DNA of 64,000 nt from Pectinatus haikarae (GCF_015732185.1 NZ_WIQM01000015.1:1-64000); one strand, 5' to 3'. Shown: positions 36,080 to 45,223, counted from the stretch's first letter. Notes: generated by a model not told the origin, from the letters alone. Translations and numbers: made by a program.

Positions 36080-36572
36080 ATCAGCAGATAATGTTTAACC
36101 TGCATGCACACACCATTTTACCCTAAAAACTATCCACATATTCTCTGGAAATCCGATGATGTATTTGCTTATGATGATGTATTTGCTTATTTAGAAGTAA
36201 CATGTTATTTTGATTTAAGTTTGATCCAAAATAGAATAGAATAAACAGAGTAAAAGCCATCGTACAATCGGAAAAAGAAAAAACCGTTGTTCGATGGTTA
36301 GTTGTATCATATAATTGTTTTTTATATTTATAGGCCCTGATTTTCGGTGCTTTTCTATAAAAGCGGCTTTGTATACGACACCAGTTCGAGATTTTTCTCG
36401 AACTGGTGTTTTTTTATACTTCCACGCCCCTCTCCATTCATCAACCTATAACCCCCTGCGTAACAATTCACAAACATATGATATCTTTTGTAATTAATGA
36501 ATTCCTTTCGGTTGCAAAAACATAAATTTCTTAATCTAACAAAGATTCAAAAAAATTTATGTTATCGTTTCA
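36080..36572. other. gene-free stretch with tandem repeat and terminators
   Basis: Contains an 18-base perfect tandem repeat gatgatgtatttgcttat (36155-36172 and 36173-36190), a hairpin ccatcgtacaatcgg/ccgttgttcgatgg (about 36258-36300) that may end the DeoR transcript, a textbook terminator at 36379-36416, and an A/T-rich hairpin (aacataaattt/aaatttatgtt, about 36520-36562) that may end the aldolase operon. No convincing gene. Confidence 0.6.
36379..36416 (+). terminator. strong terminator
   Basis: Perfect arms acaccagttcgag / ctcgaactggtgt around atttt, then seven T. No intact gene lies directly upstream, so it may mark a lost gene or back up the DeoR terminator. Confidence 0.85.
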
Positions 36573-37448
36573 TCATATCAGTGAAAATACTTTCATTGCT
36601 GCTTTCACATTTTCTTTTATACCGTCCTGCCCCATTTTAACAATATCATGATAAAATATTTTTCTGCCGCCCGCTTCCTCCACACCCCTCTTCACTGCCT
36701 CAGCCCCGGACATAGCTCCGTATGTGTAATAATTGATTTTGGTTATACCGTTATATATTGCGGTTCTGAAATCCTCATCGGATACTCCCGACCCGCCGTG
36801 CATTACAAACGGAACATCAATCTTGGCCTTAATTTCGGCGATACGCTTCAAATCAAGCTTGGGTTCTGTCAAATACACACCATGCGTCGTGCCGAAAGAA
36901 ATAGCCAGCGCGTCTACTTTCGTGGTATCTACAAAATCCCTTGCCATTGCCGGATCAGTATAGCAGTCCTCAAGCGACTGAAAATCCTCTGCTCCGACCG
37001 CACCGCGTCCTTCTCCGCCGCCCACGGCCGAAGTAAATACGTGTCCCAGCTCCGCTTCCACAGAAACATTTACGCTATGGGCTATCCGCACAATTTCACT
37101 GGTTTCCCGCAAATTTTCCTCATAGCTCTTTTCCGACGCATCGTACATGACCGATGTAAAGCCCAGGCGTATTGCCCGCATGCACATTTCAAAGCTGGCG
37201 CCGTGGTCGAAATGAACGGCTACGGGCACACTGCTCTCTTTAGCATACATCAGCATGATCGGTCCTATTTCAGACAGCGGAATATAATTTTCATGCACCT
37301 CGGCGTGCTGCAGTATGACGGGTACGCCAAGCTCTTCAGCAGCCGCGGTCACGCCTCTTATCGATTCCAGATTGGGGACGTTGAAAGCCCCTACCGCATA
37401 TTTTTTTTCCTTTGCTTTGCGTAATATATCAGATAAATTTACCAGCAT
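36573..37448 (-). CDS. class II ketose-bisphosphate aldolase family protein
   Basis: 291 residues with zinc ligands in VHFDHGASFE and VEAELGHVFT, the phosphate-binding HGGSGV and the SFGTTHGVY segment. Family members (FbaA, GatY/KbaY, LacD-like class II) cleave ketose phosphates into dihydroxyacetone phosphate and an aldehyde. Last gene of the GntR-mannose-PTS-dehydrogenase operon, with no kinase in between, so it probably cleaves the keto-phosphate made by the MDR dehydrogenase. Ribosome site GGGAG before ATG 37448. Confidence 0.9.
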   Translation of the reverse strand: MLVNLSDILRKAKEKKYAVGAFNVPNLESIRGVTAAAEELGVPVILQHAEVHENYIPLSEIGPIMLMYAKESSVPVAVHFDHGASFEMCMRAIRLGFTSVMYDASEKSYEENLRETSEIVRIAHSVNVSVEAELGHVFTSAVGGGEGRGAVGAEDFQSLEDCYTDPAMARDFVDTTKVDALAISFGTTHGVYLTEPKLDLKRIAEIKAKIDVPFVMHGGSGVSDEDFRTAIYNGITKINYYTYGAMSGAEAVKRGVEEAGGRKIFYHDIVKMGQDGIKENVKAAMKVFSLI

Positions 37449-37476
37449 TTTCTCTCCCGGCTTTCATGAATTATTC

Positions 37477-38520
37477 TTAGAAATCGATCACTACTCTGAA
37501 TTTATCGCCCCTGCAGGCCGACTCAAAGGCCTCCTGCACTCTTTCCACAGGATAAACCTCACTTATAAACGGTCTTACATCAATGATTTTATATGACAGC
37601 AGCCGAACAGCTTTTATAAAATCCCGTGTATTGGAATTGGCGGTTCCCATGATCTGTACGGCACTTTTATGCACCCAGTCGGCACTGAAGGTAATCGGCT
37701 TATCCGGATAAAATGAGCTGTAGAGCACCAGTCTGCCGTTATTGGCAAGGCATTTTCTTGCTTCCTCCACGACCTCGCCGATCGGTGTAGTATCAAATAC
37801 CGCCTGAGCCTTCACACCCCCGGTGATTTCGCTGACTCTCTTTTCAAGATTTTCAGCCACGGGATTGATCGCATATTTGGCGCCTAATTCCAATGCCAGC
37901 TTAGTTCTTTCCTCATTGGTATCCGAAACGATGACAGCCGCCCCCTTCCGCACAGATAAGAGCACATGCAAAAGCCCCATTATGCCGCAGCCGATCACCA
38001 CTACCACTTCGCCCAGCTGAATGTCGGCAGTTTCCACACTGTGAATAACGCAGGACAGCGGTTCGGTGATAGTTGCCTCCTGGGCGGAAATCTTATCATA
38101 TTTAAATAGATTCACCGGATCCGCCAGTAAATGCGAGCTCATCCCGCCCATTCCTCTGTGAGGCAGACCATCCAGCTGCTTGCTGTGATCAAAATGGGGG
38201 CAGTTTTGTTCATTGCCAGTTTTACAGCTGAAACAATTATGGCAGGCCAGCGTCACTCCAACAGCTGCCTTATCATTTATATGCCATTGCTCCCTATTCA
38301 CTTTATCACCCATTGCAATGATTTTCCCAACCATCTCATGTCCGCCGATAAAAGGAAATTCCACTTTTTTTATTCCCAGATATACACGCTGCTCCCATGT
38401 ACAGATAGCGCAGGAATCCACTTTTATCAGTATCTTATCAGAAGGCACCTGTGGTATTGCACATTCTTCCACATGAACTTTCTTCACATCCGTAAATACA
38501 ACTGTCTTCATTTTTTCCAT
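37477..38520 (-). CDS. zinc-dependent medium-chain alcohol/polyol-phosphate dehydrogenase
   Basis: 347 residues, MDR superfamily: catalytic zinc ligands C-x-x-C-type CAICTWEQ, GHEMVGKI and TITEP; structural zinc site with four Cys (CHNCFSCKTGNEQNC) ; Rossmann VIGCGIMGLL. Homologues oxidise sorbitol, galactitol-1-phosphate or L-threonine. Placed between EIID and the aldolase, it likely oxidises a polyol phosphate delivered by the PTS. ATG 38520 has GGAGG eight bases upstream. Confidence 0.88.
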   Translation of the reverse strand: MEKMKTVVFTDVKKVHVEECAIPQVPSDKILIKVDSCAICTWEQRVYLGIKKVEFPFIGGHEMVGKIIAMGDKVNREQWHINDKAAVGVTLACHNCFSCKTGNEQNCPHFDHSKQLDGLPHRGMGGMSSHLLADPVNLFKYDKISAQEATITEPLSCVIHSVETADIQLGEVVVVIGCGIMGLLHVLLSVRKGAAVIVSDTNEERTKLALELGAKYAINPVAENLEKRVSEITGGVKAQAVFDTTPIGEVVEEARKCLANNGRLVLYSSFYPDKPITFSADWVHKSAVQIMGTANSNTRDFIKAVRLLSYKIIDVRPFISEVYPVERVQEAFESACRGDKFRVVIDF

Positions 38521-38540
38521 TAAGCCTGCCTCCATATATT

Positions 38541-39365
38541 TTATAATATTCCCAATGCCCCTCCCACAGCGCCAATTATTATCAATATCCCCATTACAGT
38601 CGTCGCCTTCATCTGCCGATTTTTCAGCATGTACAGTGTCAGCAGTGTCACCGCGAGCGGCAGGATTCCCAAGAACAGTTTATCGAACACTGCCGTCTGC
38701 ACTTCCATTTGCAGCGCCCCCAGTACTATCACAGCCGGGGATTTCACCGATACAAACTGAGCCGACAATGCACCGAGAACAATAGCCCCCATGCAGGAAG
38801 CTCCTGTTATTATCATTTTTATCTGATTGCCGCCGAGGATTTTTTCTATACCGTCTTTGCCAAGCTCATACCCTTTCATCCAGCACAAATATGCCACCGG
38901 AAACATTATTCCAAACATCAAAAGAGTATACACCAGAGGTCCCAGCAAATTTCCTTGTGAGCCTATGCTTATACCGAATGCCAGCAGTATTGGTGTCAGA
39001 GTCCCCTGCCACAATGTATCGCCGATGCCTGCGAATGGCCCCATCAGACCGGTCTTCACTCCGTTTATAGCTTCGTCCGTGACCGGTTCTCCATTGGCCC
39101 GCTCTTCCTCCATTGCCAGAACGATCCCCGGAATTATACCGCCGACATGCGGTTCTGTGTTAAAAAACTGCATATGGCGCTTGATCGCTGCTATATATGC
39201 CTCTTCATCGTCACCGTAAAGTTTTTTTATTATATGCTTATAAGCAAAAACCAGACCTGTTGCTTCAAGACGTTCATAATTATAATTGGCATGGGAAAAA
39301 AAAGTCCAGCGCCAGAAAGCTCTTACAATATCACCTTTGGATAATTTTTTACGCTTTTCCGCCAT
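38541..39365 (-). CDS. PTS mannose-family EIID, system 1
   Basis: 274 residues of the EIID family: WTFFSHANYNYERL, FFNTEPHVGGIIPGI and GVKTGLMGPFAGIGDTL blocks, membrane segments at the C-terminus. Its ATG lies one base after the EIIC stop. Completes a four-gene EIIA-EIIB-EIIC-EIID permease. Confidence 0.93.
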   Translation of the reverse strand: MAEKRKKLSKGDIVRAFWRWTFFSHANYNYERLEATGLVFAYKHIIKKLYGDDEEAYIAAIKRHMQFFNTEPHVGGIIPGIVLAMEEERANGEPVTDEAINGVKTGLMGPFAGIGDTLWQGTLTPILLAFGISIGSQGNLLGPLVYTLLMFGIMFPVAYLCWMKGYELGKDGIEKILGGNQIKMIITGASCMGAIVLGALSAQFVSVKSPAVIVLGALQMEVQTAVFDKLFLGILPLAVTLLTLYMLKNRQMKATTVMGILIIIGAVGGALGIL

Positions 39366-39366
39366 A

Positions 39367-40173
39367 TCAAAAATCCTCCTCATCGTCATCAGCCACACCT
39401 GCCGCACCAGCAATCTCAGCCGGCGGCTGGTTGCTCAGCACAGTATAAAAATAAGCGATTACGGCGCCGAGCACCGCCACGGCAATAACCGGCAGCTTCA
39501 AATAAACCACAAATACGAAACCGGCCATAAAGAACAACAAGGTTCCCGGTCTGCCTATGGCACGCAGATTCATTGCTATCCCCAAAGCCGGCAGCAGCCC
39601 GCCGATGACTTCGAGTATATGCAGCGGCGTTCCTGTCAGATTGGCGATGATTCCCTGTACTGCCTCAGACCCGAAATAAGTGGCGACAGCAGCCGGCACC
39701 ACGCATAGAAAAAACATCAGCAGCTGCGGCGGGACCACATGCAGAAAACATATTTTATCCAGATCCCCTCGTTCGGCAGCCTTATCAGCCATATGAACAA
39801 ATGTCACATCAAGCGTCATATGCAAGACCCATATCATAGTCCCTAAAAGTCCCAGCGGAAGTGCTATTGTTACAGCTGCGGCCGGTGAAACTCCTGCCGC
39901 AAGCGCCCATGCCGTTCCGACTGTCCCCGCCAGCCCCGGATCCTGCGGCGCCGTTCCGCCCGCCGATATAAACGCAACATAGGGAAGATTTATTGCCGCT
40001 CCGATAATACAGCCCTGGACCGGATCGCCCAGAATGAAGCCCACCAATGTTCCCGCGACCAGCGGTTTGTACACGACACTTATGCTGCCCAGCAGGGACA
40101 GCCACGGTGTCCCTATATTTCCCAGATAATAAACAATACCTATTGCCACTGCCTGTCCGGTCGATATAGTCAT
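39367..40173 (-). CDS. PTS mannose-family EIIC, system 1
   Basis: 268 residues of the mannose/sorbose EIIC family with conserved KPLVAGTLVGFILGDPVQG and the INLPYVAFISAGGT segment, eight or so membrane helices and a short acidic C-terminal tail (DDDEEDF). Starts at ATG 40173 after a GGAGG site rather than at an earlier in-frame ATG. Confidence 0.93.
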   Translation of the reverse strand: MTISTGQAVAIGIVYYLGNIGTPWLSLLGSISVVYKPLVAGTLVGFILGDPVQGCIIGAAINLPYVAFISAGGTAPQDPGLAGTVGTAWALAAGVSPAAAVTIALPLGLLGTMIWVLHMTLDVTFVHMADKAAERGDLDKICFLHVVPPQLLMFFLCVVPAAVATYFGSEAVQGIIANLTGTPLHILEVIGGLLPALGIAMNLRAIGRPGTLLFFMAGFVFVVYLKLPVIAVAVLGAVIAYFYTVLSNQPPAEIAGAAGVADDDEEDF

Positions 40174-40200
40174 ATTCCTGCCTCCTATCATAAAAAATCC

Positions 40201-40680
40201 TTACAGCATGCCCGATATATCCGTCTCGCTGTCCTCAGCGATGATTCTTACATGAATTTTTGATCCCTTCACTGTAAGCTCTTTAAGCATGGCCTTTTCT
40301 TCCTCCGACATTGAAATATTTTTATAAAATTTTTTTCTTTCTCCCGTCACCCCCATACCGCCTATATTAACAGAATCAAATACTATTCCCTGCTTCATTA
40401 AGCCATATAATGTTTCCGGATATTTGATAAGCACGATGCATCTATCACCGGCAAAGCCTTTTTTCAGCCGGACCGCTGCTTTCTCCACAGAAAATGTCGC
40501 CAGCTTCACATTTGCCGGAATACATGTTTTTAATACACTTTTTATAAAGGGATCTTCCGCTACCTGATTATCAATAATCATTATTTTATTGGCACTTGTA
40601 TAATTGAGCCATGACGTCATGACCTGCCCGTGTATCAGCCTGTCATCAATTCTCACCAATGTTATTCCCTCAATATTCAT
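40201..40680 (-). CDS. PTS mannose-family EIIB, system 1
   Basis: 159 residues with the phosphohistidine motif RIDDRLIHGQV at the N-terminus. ATG 40680 follows AAAGGAG; the longer frame overlaps the EIIA gene. Transfers phosphate from EIIA to the incoming sugar. Confidence 0.93.
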   Translation of the reverse strand: MNIEGITLVRIDDRLIHGQVMTSWLNYTSANKIMIIDNQVAEDPFIKSVLKTCIPANVKLATFSVEKAAVRLKKGFAGDRCIVLIKYPETLYGLMKQGIVFDSVNIGGMGVTGERKKFYKNISMSEEEKAMLKELTVKGSKIHVRIIAEDSETDISGML

Positions 40681-40717
40681 TTTAAATTCTCCTTTCTGAA
40701 TTTTCTTTATATTTAAT

Positions 40718-41149
40718 TTAAAAATCAGCGCTGCTTTCCTCCTCAACCATCATTTTCTGTGCAACAGCATTCAATGACACAATCCCAGAAATCCCGGCAG
40801 TGCGGCATTTTTCAGCCAGCTCCCATACGTCGGTATTACCGCGATTCATAACGGCCTCAAGCACCATCGGCATATTTACTCCCACGATGCATGGAAAATT
40901 TTTCATTTTCATGCATCTGAGCATAGCATTGGACGGTGAACCGCCCAAAAAATCGCATAAACCTATAACGCCATCTCCCTGGTCCATTTCCTCCAGATAA
41001 TAAAACACCTTTTCCTCAAATACGGTTATCCCGTCCCCGTGATTCAGCCCTATCGTTTTTACGTTCTCGTGGGTCCCCGTGATGAGCTTTACCGCGTTAA
41101 TAACCCCTTGTCCGAAATCAGCATGAGTAGCAATTAAAATACCTATCAT
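40718..41149 (-). CDS. PTS mannose-family EIIA, system 1
   Basis: 143 residues, EIIA-Man fold with the active His in ILIATHADFGQG and the GGSPSNAM loop. First PTS gene after gntR; ATG 41149 follows GAGGTGA at normal spacing. Confidence 0.92.
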   Translation of the reverse strand: MIGILIATHADFGQGVINAVKLITGTHENVKTIGLNHGDGITVFEEKVFYYLEEMDQGDGVIGLCDFLGGSPSNAMLRCMKMKNFPCIVGVNMPMVLEAVMNRGNTDVWELAEKCRTAGISGIVSLNAVAQKMMVEEESSADF

Positions 41150-41300
41150 TTTCCAACTCACCTCAAAAAATTTTTAAAATTTGCGGTCAACCATTTATTT
41201 TGCGCACTGAAGTCAGCTTCACCAGGTTCGTATACGGCTTTCTATTCAGTCAAGCACAGCCGCAGGACAAAATTGCCTCCGCTGAGATTCACACAAAGAC

Positions 41301-42044
41301 TCATCTGTACAAAGTCAAATTGAAGCAGTACTGATCTGACCTGAGCCAGATTATTCCAAGATCGACCGGGACATCGTTATCCAAATGGGCCAGCTGCTCT
41401 CCATACAGAACCGGTGTTTCCCTGTCTATTCCCAGCAGAGCGCCCCGCTTGCAGCCTATGCTCCTGGCCACATAATGCCCCTTTATAAATTTTATCTTAT
41501 GCTGTGATGAACCTTCCACCACTGAGAACAAAGTTTTCCTGTTAAAATCATTCCTATCCGCGTTCGGACACAGAACAGGATTTATCCAGTTTTCCATGAA
41601 AATTGCCTTATTTCCGTTGATCAAGCGTATGCGTTCCAGATAAAAAACTGCATCACCTTTTTTTATCTGCAGTTTTTTTGCAATATCTTCATTTGCCTTC
41701 TCAAAGCAGGCCTTAACTACTTTTGTCTCATAATCGATTCCCATGCGGTCAAGCGACTCCGAAATTGACAAAAAACCGTGCCCATTGGTTCCCAGCGAAT
41801 AGGACACATTACTGTCAGCCACAAAAGTGCCCTTCCCCTGTATTTTCAATATCAAACCTTGTGTAGCTAAAGTTTCAACCGCTTTTTTTATTGTGCCTCT
41901 GCTTATCCGCAGAATATCCATCAGCTGATATTCGGAAGGAATACTTTCGCCTGCCTTCCATATGCCCGCATAAATATTTTCTCTTATCCAATCAGCTATC
42001 TGCATATATAAAGGCACTACGCCATTCTTTTTAAAGTCCAGCAT
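41301..42044 (-). CDS. GntR-family regulator (HutC/UTRA subfamily)
   Basis: 247 residues: winged helix-turn-helix (LYMQIADWIRENIYAG ... PSEYQLMDILRISRGTIKKAV) with the wing IQGKGTFVAD, then a UTRA ligand domain ending LGIIWLRSDQYCFNLTLYR. ATG 42044 has GGGGG at eight bases; an ATG 15 bases earlier is the alternative. It leads the minus-strand operon of the mannose-type PTS, dehydrogenase and aldolase, which it probably represses. The 151-base gap to EIIA holds no gene. Confidence 0.9.
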   Translation of the reverse strand: MLDFKKNGVVPLYMQIADWIRENIYAGIWKAGESIPSEYQLMDILRISRGTIKKAVETLATQGLILKIQGKGTFVADSNVSYSLGTNGHGFLSISESLDRMGIDYETKVVKACFEKANEDIAKKLQIKKGDAVFYLERIRLINGNKAIFMENWINPVLCPNADRNDFNRKTLFSVVEGSSQHKIKFIKGHYVARSIGCKRGALLGIDRETPVLYGEQLAHLDNDVPVDLGIIWLRSDQYCFNLTLYR

Positions 42045-42070
42045 CCTGCTTACCCCCATGGTTTATCAGT

Positions 42071-42110
42071 TATATACAACTATGAACGACTATATACAAC
42101 TATATACAAG
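42071..42110. promoter_or_regulatory. tatatacaa repeats, candidate GntR operator
   Basis: The decamer tatatacaa(c/g) occurs at 42071-42080, 42091-42100 and 42101-42110, within 70 bases upstream of gntR. Spacing of 10 and 20 bases fits binding on one DNA face. Confidence 0.5.
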
Positions 42111-42211
42111 TTATATTATATATTCATTTACTGCTTTTGTAAATACCGTTGTAAAATATTTCGGAAAATTCTATTTCTTTTTTTTTGCAACGCACTCTAT
42201 ATTAATTTATA

Positions 42212-42345
42212 GGAATGGGCAGAGGTCATATTCCAGCCTATGATTTTTCTGGCAAAAAGATCAAGGTCAATGCACAGATAGTTTTGAACCTGCCATTGAC
42301 CTTGATGTAGGTAAATAACTGACCCAAGGAACAATCCACATCCGA
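42212..42345 (-). pseudogene. IS3-family transposase remnant
   Basis: On the minus strand 42280-42212 reads YLCIDLDLFARKIIGW and on, and 42312-42280 in a second frame reads TYIKVNGRFKT; together these match the ITYI...YL-x-x-DL-x-(S/A)RKI-x-GW core of IS3-family OrfB integrases. Both ends and most of the gene are missing and a frameshift lies near 42280. The rest of 42111-42430 shows no intact gene. Confidence 0.75.
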
Positions 42346-42429
42346 GTTGAAACCTTGATTAAGAGGCCTTACACATAACCCATCCTAAGAGTTCTTCAAG
42401 TTTTGTGTAAACACAAAGCTAATATAAAT

Positions 42430-42495
42430 TTAAATAGGCACCTTGCAATTACGGTAATATTATTGTATCATTATATTGCTAGGTACCTATTTATA
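42430..42495 (+). promoter_or_regulatory. inverted repeats flanking the marR promoter
   Basis: taaataggcaccttgcaat (about 42431-42449) and a close inverted copy (about 42475-42493, attgctaggtacctattta) match at 17 of 19 positions and bracket an A/T-rich promoter stretch 22-85 bases before marR. A MarR-type autoregulatory operator is the likely function. Confidence 0.6.
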
Positions 42496-42515
42496 AATGG
42501 AAGGAAATTTTATTT

Positions 42516-43127
42516 ATGGAAGATGAAAAGCAAAACACTACTGATCTAATAATTTCTGTCAATGAATTATTACCTGTATTCACAAGATTTATCAAAATGT
42601 ATCAAAGAAGTCTTTACAAATTAAAACCACCTTTTATTCCCTATCAAGGACAAATACGTGTATTGAATGTCATTGCTGATAACGATGGTATATTATTTAA
42701 GGAACTTATGGAATTACTCGACATCAGATCGGCCTCATTGTCTGAGCTTTTAAATAAATTGGAGAAAGCTGATTTAATAAGGAGAGAAAAAGATATTGCG
42801 GATAAGCGCATAACACATGTTTATTTATCTACTTCAGGTAAAATAATCGTAAAAAATTCACAAAATCAATTTAATCCTGCCGAGTTACTATTCGGTGAAT
42901 TATCATCAGAAGAAAAAATATCTTTTTATAATATAATAAAAAAACTCTGTGCGTCTTGCGAAGCACAATTGATTTTAAGCGACGAATTTGATGAAACCAG
43001 ACCGCTTCCTCCTCATTTAAAAGATCATTTACCTGGCGCCCCCTTGCCCCATATACATGATCATCCGACTTTACATGTAAATCCATCATGTTCTCCACAT
43101 AAGAAAAATTTAGATGGTGACGATTGA
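42516..43127 (+). CDS. MarR-family regulator with His/Cys-rich C-terminal tail
   Basis: 203 residues, longer than usual MarR proteins (140-150). The winged helix core is clear (FKELMELLDIRSASLSELL ... RREKDIADKRITHVYLS). The last 40 residues contain seven His and one Cys in motifs such as PPHLKDH, PHIHDH and HVNPSCSPH, which look like a metal-binding tail. It is followed 35 bases later by an ion-transporter gene it probably controls. Ribosome site GGAAGGA before ATG 42516. Confidence 0.85.
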   Translation: MEDEKQNTTDLIISVNELLPVFTRFIKMYQRSLYKLKPPFIPYQGQIRVLNVIADNDGILFKELMELLDIRSASLSELLNKLEKADLIRREKDIADKRITHVYLSTSGKIIVKNSQNQFNPAELLFGELSSEEKISFYNIIKKLCASCEAQLILSDEFDETRPLPPHLKDHLPGAPLPHIHDHPTLHVNPSCSPHKKNLDGDD

Positions 43128-43162
43128 TTTATTTTTTAATCGTACAGAAAGGAGACTATAAA

Positions 43163-44296
43163 ATGACTTTAAAATTTACTGTTCTATCGTCTTTGCTTAG
43201 AAATCAATTTAATAAAAACATCGTTTTTTCAATTTCATTGCTAAGTGCTATTTTTACTTCTATGATAAATCTGCCTAAGTTAGAATACATTAATTTCAAT
43301 GTAATTATTTGTCTTTTCGAATTAATGATCGTAATAAAGATAATAGAAGAATGTGGGATGCTCAAGTACATTGCTGTAAGAATAGCAAGTAGTTGCAAAA
43401 ACCACCGCAGTTTGACACAAGCACTTTGTCTTATTTCCTTTTTTACCTCTATGTTCATCACAAATGATATTGCCATACTCACTATAATACCTATTTTAAT
43501 TGTAATTTCTCAACGCAGCAATTATCCTATTATTTTTCCCTGCGTGTTGCTGACAATATCAGCAAATTTAGGCAGTAGTATTACACCAATAGGAAATCCT
43601 CAAAATTTGTTCATCTATGCATATTACAAAATGAATTTCTTAAATTTTTTGTCTTTATTATTTCCCTTCTTTTTATTAAGTCTACTGCTGTTAATAAGTC
43701 TTACTTTTATTATAAAAAAAGAATATATCCAAATATCTATCCCTGCAAAAGAAATTACAGATAAATACTTTAATTTTTCTTTAATTTCATTATTTACTGT
43801 CCTGATTATACTCAGCATGTCCAACACTAATTTTACAACCTTTACTGTTTTTAGCATAATCATAATCACATTATTGTCCAAACGATCTTTACTCACAAAA
43901 CTTGATTATCGTTTGCTTTTAACTTTTTTATTTCTATTCGTTGCAATCGGAAATATTTCCGCTATGCCATTGGTAAAAATGTATTTGCCATATTTGACGC
44001 ATACTGCTTTTCAGACATATTTATTGGCTTTATTTTTAAGTCAATTAATAAGTAATGTTCCTTGTACAGTCATGTTGGCTCCTTTTTCAAACCATTTGCA
44101 GGCTCTACTTTATGGTGTTAATGTCGGTGGATTAGGAACACCTATTGCCTCACTGGCTAGTATAATAACATTCACACTATTTAATAATGCTCATCCTCAA
44201 AAAAGCGGTGCATTGATCAAAGCTTACTCTATACTCAATTTTTCCAGTTTAATTATACTGGGCAGTTTGTTTTATATAATATTATTATATTTTTGA
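43163..44296 (+). CDS. ArsB/NhaD-SLC13-type ion transporter (IT superfamily)
   Basis: 377 residues, ten or more hydrophobic segments. The two re-entrant signatures of the IT superfamily are visible: ANLGSSITPIGNPQNLFIY and, in the second half, NVPCTVMLAPF followed by GGLGTPIASLASI. Family members move arsenite, sodium or dicarboxylates. Basic-poor and strongly A/T-rich codon use (many Ile, Leu, Phe). ATG 43163 has AAAGGAG; the longer frame starts upstream of that site. Paired with the His-rich MarR, metal or metalloid export is a possibility, not a conclusion. Confidence 0.75.
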   Translation: MTLKFTVLSSLLRNQFNKNIVFSISLLSAIFTSMINLPKLEYINFNVIICLFELMIVIKIIEECGMLKYIAVRIASSCKNHRSLTQALCLISFFTSMFITNDIAILTIIPILIVISQRSNYPIIFPCVLLTISANLGSSITPIGNPQNLFIYAYYKMNFLNFLSLLFPFFLLSLLLLISLTFIIKKEYIQISIPAKEITDKYFNFSLISLFTVLIILSMSNTNFTTFTVFSIIIITLLSKRSLLTKLDYRLLLTFLFLFVAIGNISAMPLVKMYLPYLTHTAFQTYLLALFLSQLISNVPCTVMLAPFSNHLQALLYGVNVGGLGTPIASLASIITFTLFNNAHPQKSGALIKAYSILNFSSLIILGSLFYIILLYF

Positions 44297-44557
44297 TTTT
44301 TTCCTAAATCGCAATAACAGGCTGTATGCTCTAATGAGATTCCAGCAAATCCAATCCATATACAACATATCGAGAAACATATTAACAAATTTATTCTATG
44401 TTGGATATATTGTAACAATATCTATTTATGCATTTATATTCACAAATCAAACGTTGTGTCTTTTTATACTATATCAATGACTGCAAACCTAAAGGGGGAG
44501 GCCGCTACTTATAGAACGGCCTCCCTCTGCATTGCTGCGGGAACAAATTCCAGATCA

Positions 44558-45223
44558 CTATTTCATTTTTCTATCAGGACTCTTCTTGTTCCTATAGGAC
44601 ATAAAATAGATTGCTGTTCCTGTCACGGCAATTGCAATAGCAATACTTCCAAATGCTATCATTCTATTATCTATTGATTCATATAGACCGAACAGCCCGA
44701 AAAAAATAAAAACTATTGCAGCGGCCCATTTGACTGTGCGCTCCGGAATCTTTTTCCCCAGAACAATGCCTATAATAATTCCCAGTCCATCGGCCAGCAT
44801 CATCCCTGTGGTACTGCCTATCCATACTGGGAGCAGTGTGTTGAATTTTGCTGAAAGAGCTATTGTAGCCAATTGTGTTTTGTCTCCCATCTCTGCCATA
44901 AAAAAAGCAATCACAATTGTCCAAAAAGGTCCATATCGAGATGCATTTTCTTCTCCATTTAATTTATCACCTCTTATCGTCCATAACCCAAATACTATAA
45001 ACGAAACAGATGCAGCGATTTGAATATAATGTATCGGGATCAGCTGTGTAAGATAATTCCCGATAAGCACCGCAAAAAGATGATTGACAACGGTAGCTGC
45101 AAATACTCCCCACATTACAGTCTGCCAACGATACCTCACAGCAAATGCCATAGCCAGGAGCTGTGTCTTATCTCCCATTTCTGCCAAAACCACAAAAGCC
45201 AGCGAAGCTAAAAATGCTGTCAT
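44558..45223 (-). CDS. UPF0016/GDT1-family Mn2+ exporter
   Basis: 221 residues, two homologous halves, each with the E-x-G-D-K-T motif (LAEMGDKTQLLAMAF and MAEMGDKTQLATIAL) and three membrane segments. Bacterial members (MneA/MntX, related to TMEM165/Gdt1) export manganese. The preceding yybP-ykoY-type leader supports manganese control. Ribosome site GGAGG before ATG 45223. Confidence 0.9.
   Translation of the reverse strand: MTAFLASLAFVVLAEMGDKTQLLAMAFAVRYRWQTVMWGVFAATVVNHLFAVLIGNYLTQLIPIHYIQIAASVSFIVFGLWTIRGDKLNGEENASRYGPFWTIVIAFFMAEMGDKTQLATIALSAKFNTLLPVWIGSTTGMMLADGLGIIIGIVLGKKIPERTVKWAAAIVFIFFGLFGLYESIDNRMIAFGSIAIAIAVTGTAIYFMSYRNKKSPDRKMK

Noticed and set aside
36315-36497. 60-codon frame across the terminator at 36379-36416
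   Set aside because: A perfect terminator hairpin lies in the middle of it and there is no ribosome site.
41162-41300. Possible riboswitch or attenuator between gntR and EIIA
   Set aside because: I looked for TPP, FMN, T-box and similar conserved blocks and found none; no stable terminator follows.
42259-42306. 13-base inverted repeat atcaaggtcaatg / cattgaccttgat as an operator or IS end
   Set aside because: Both arms fall within the IS3 transposase remnant and encode parts of its conserved core, so chance similarity of coding sequence explains them.
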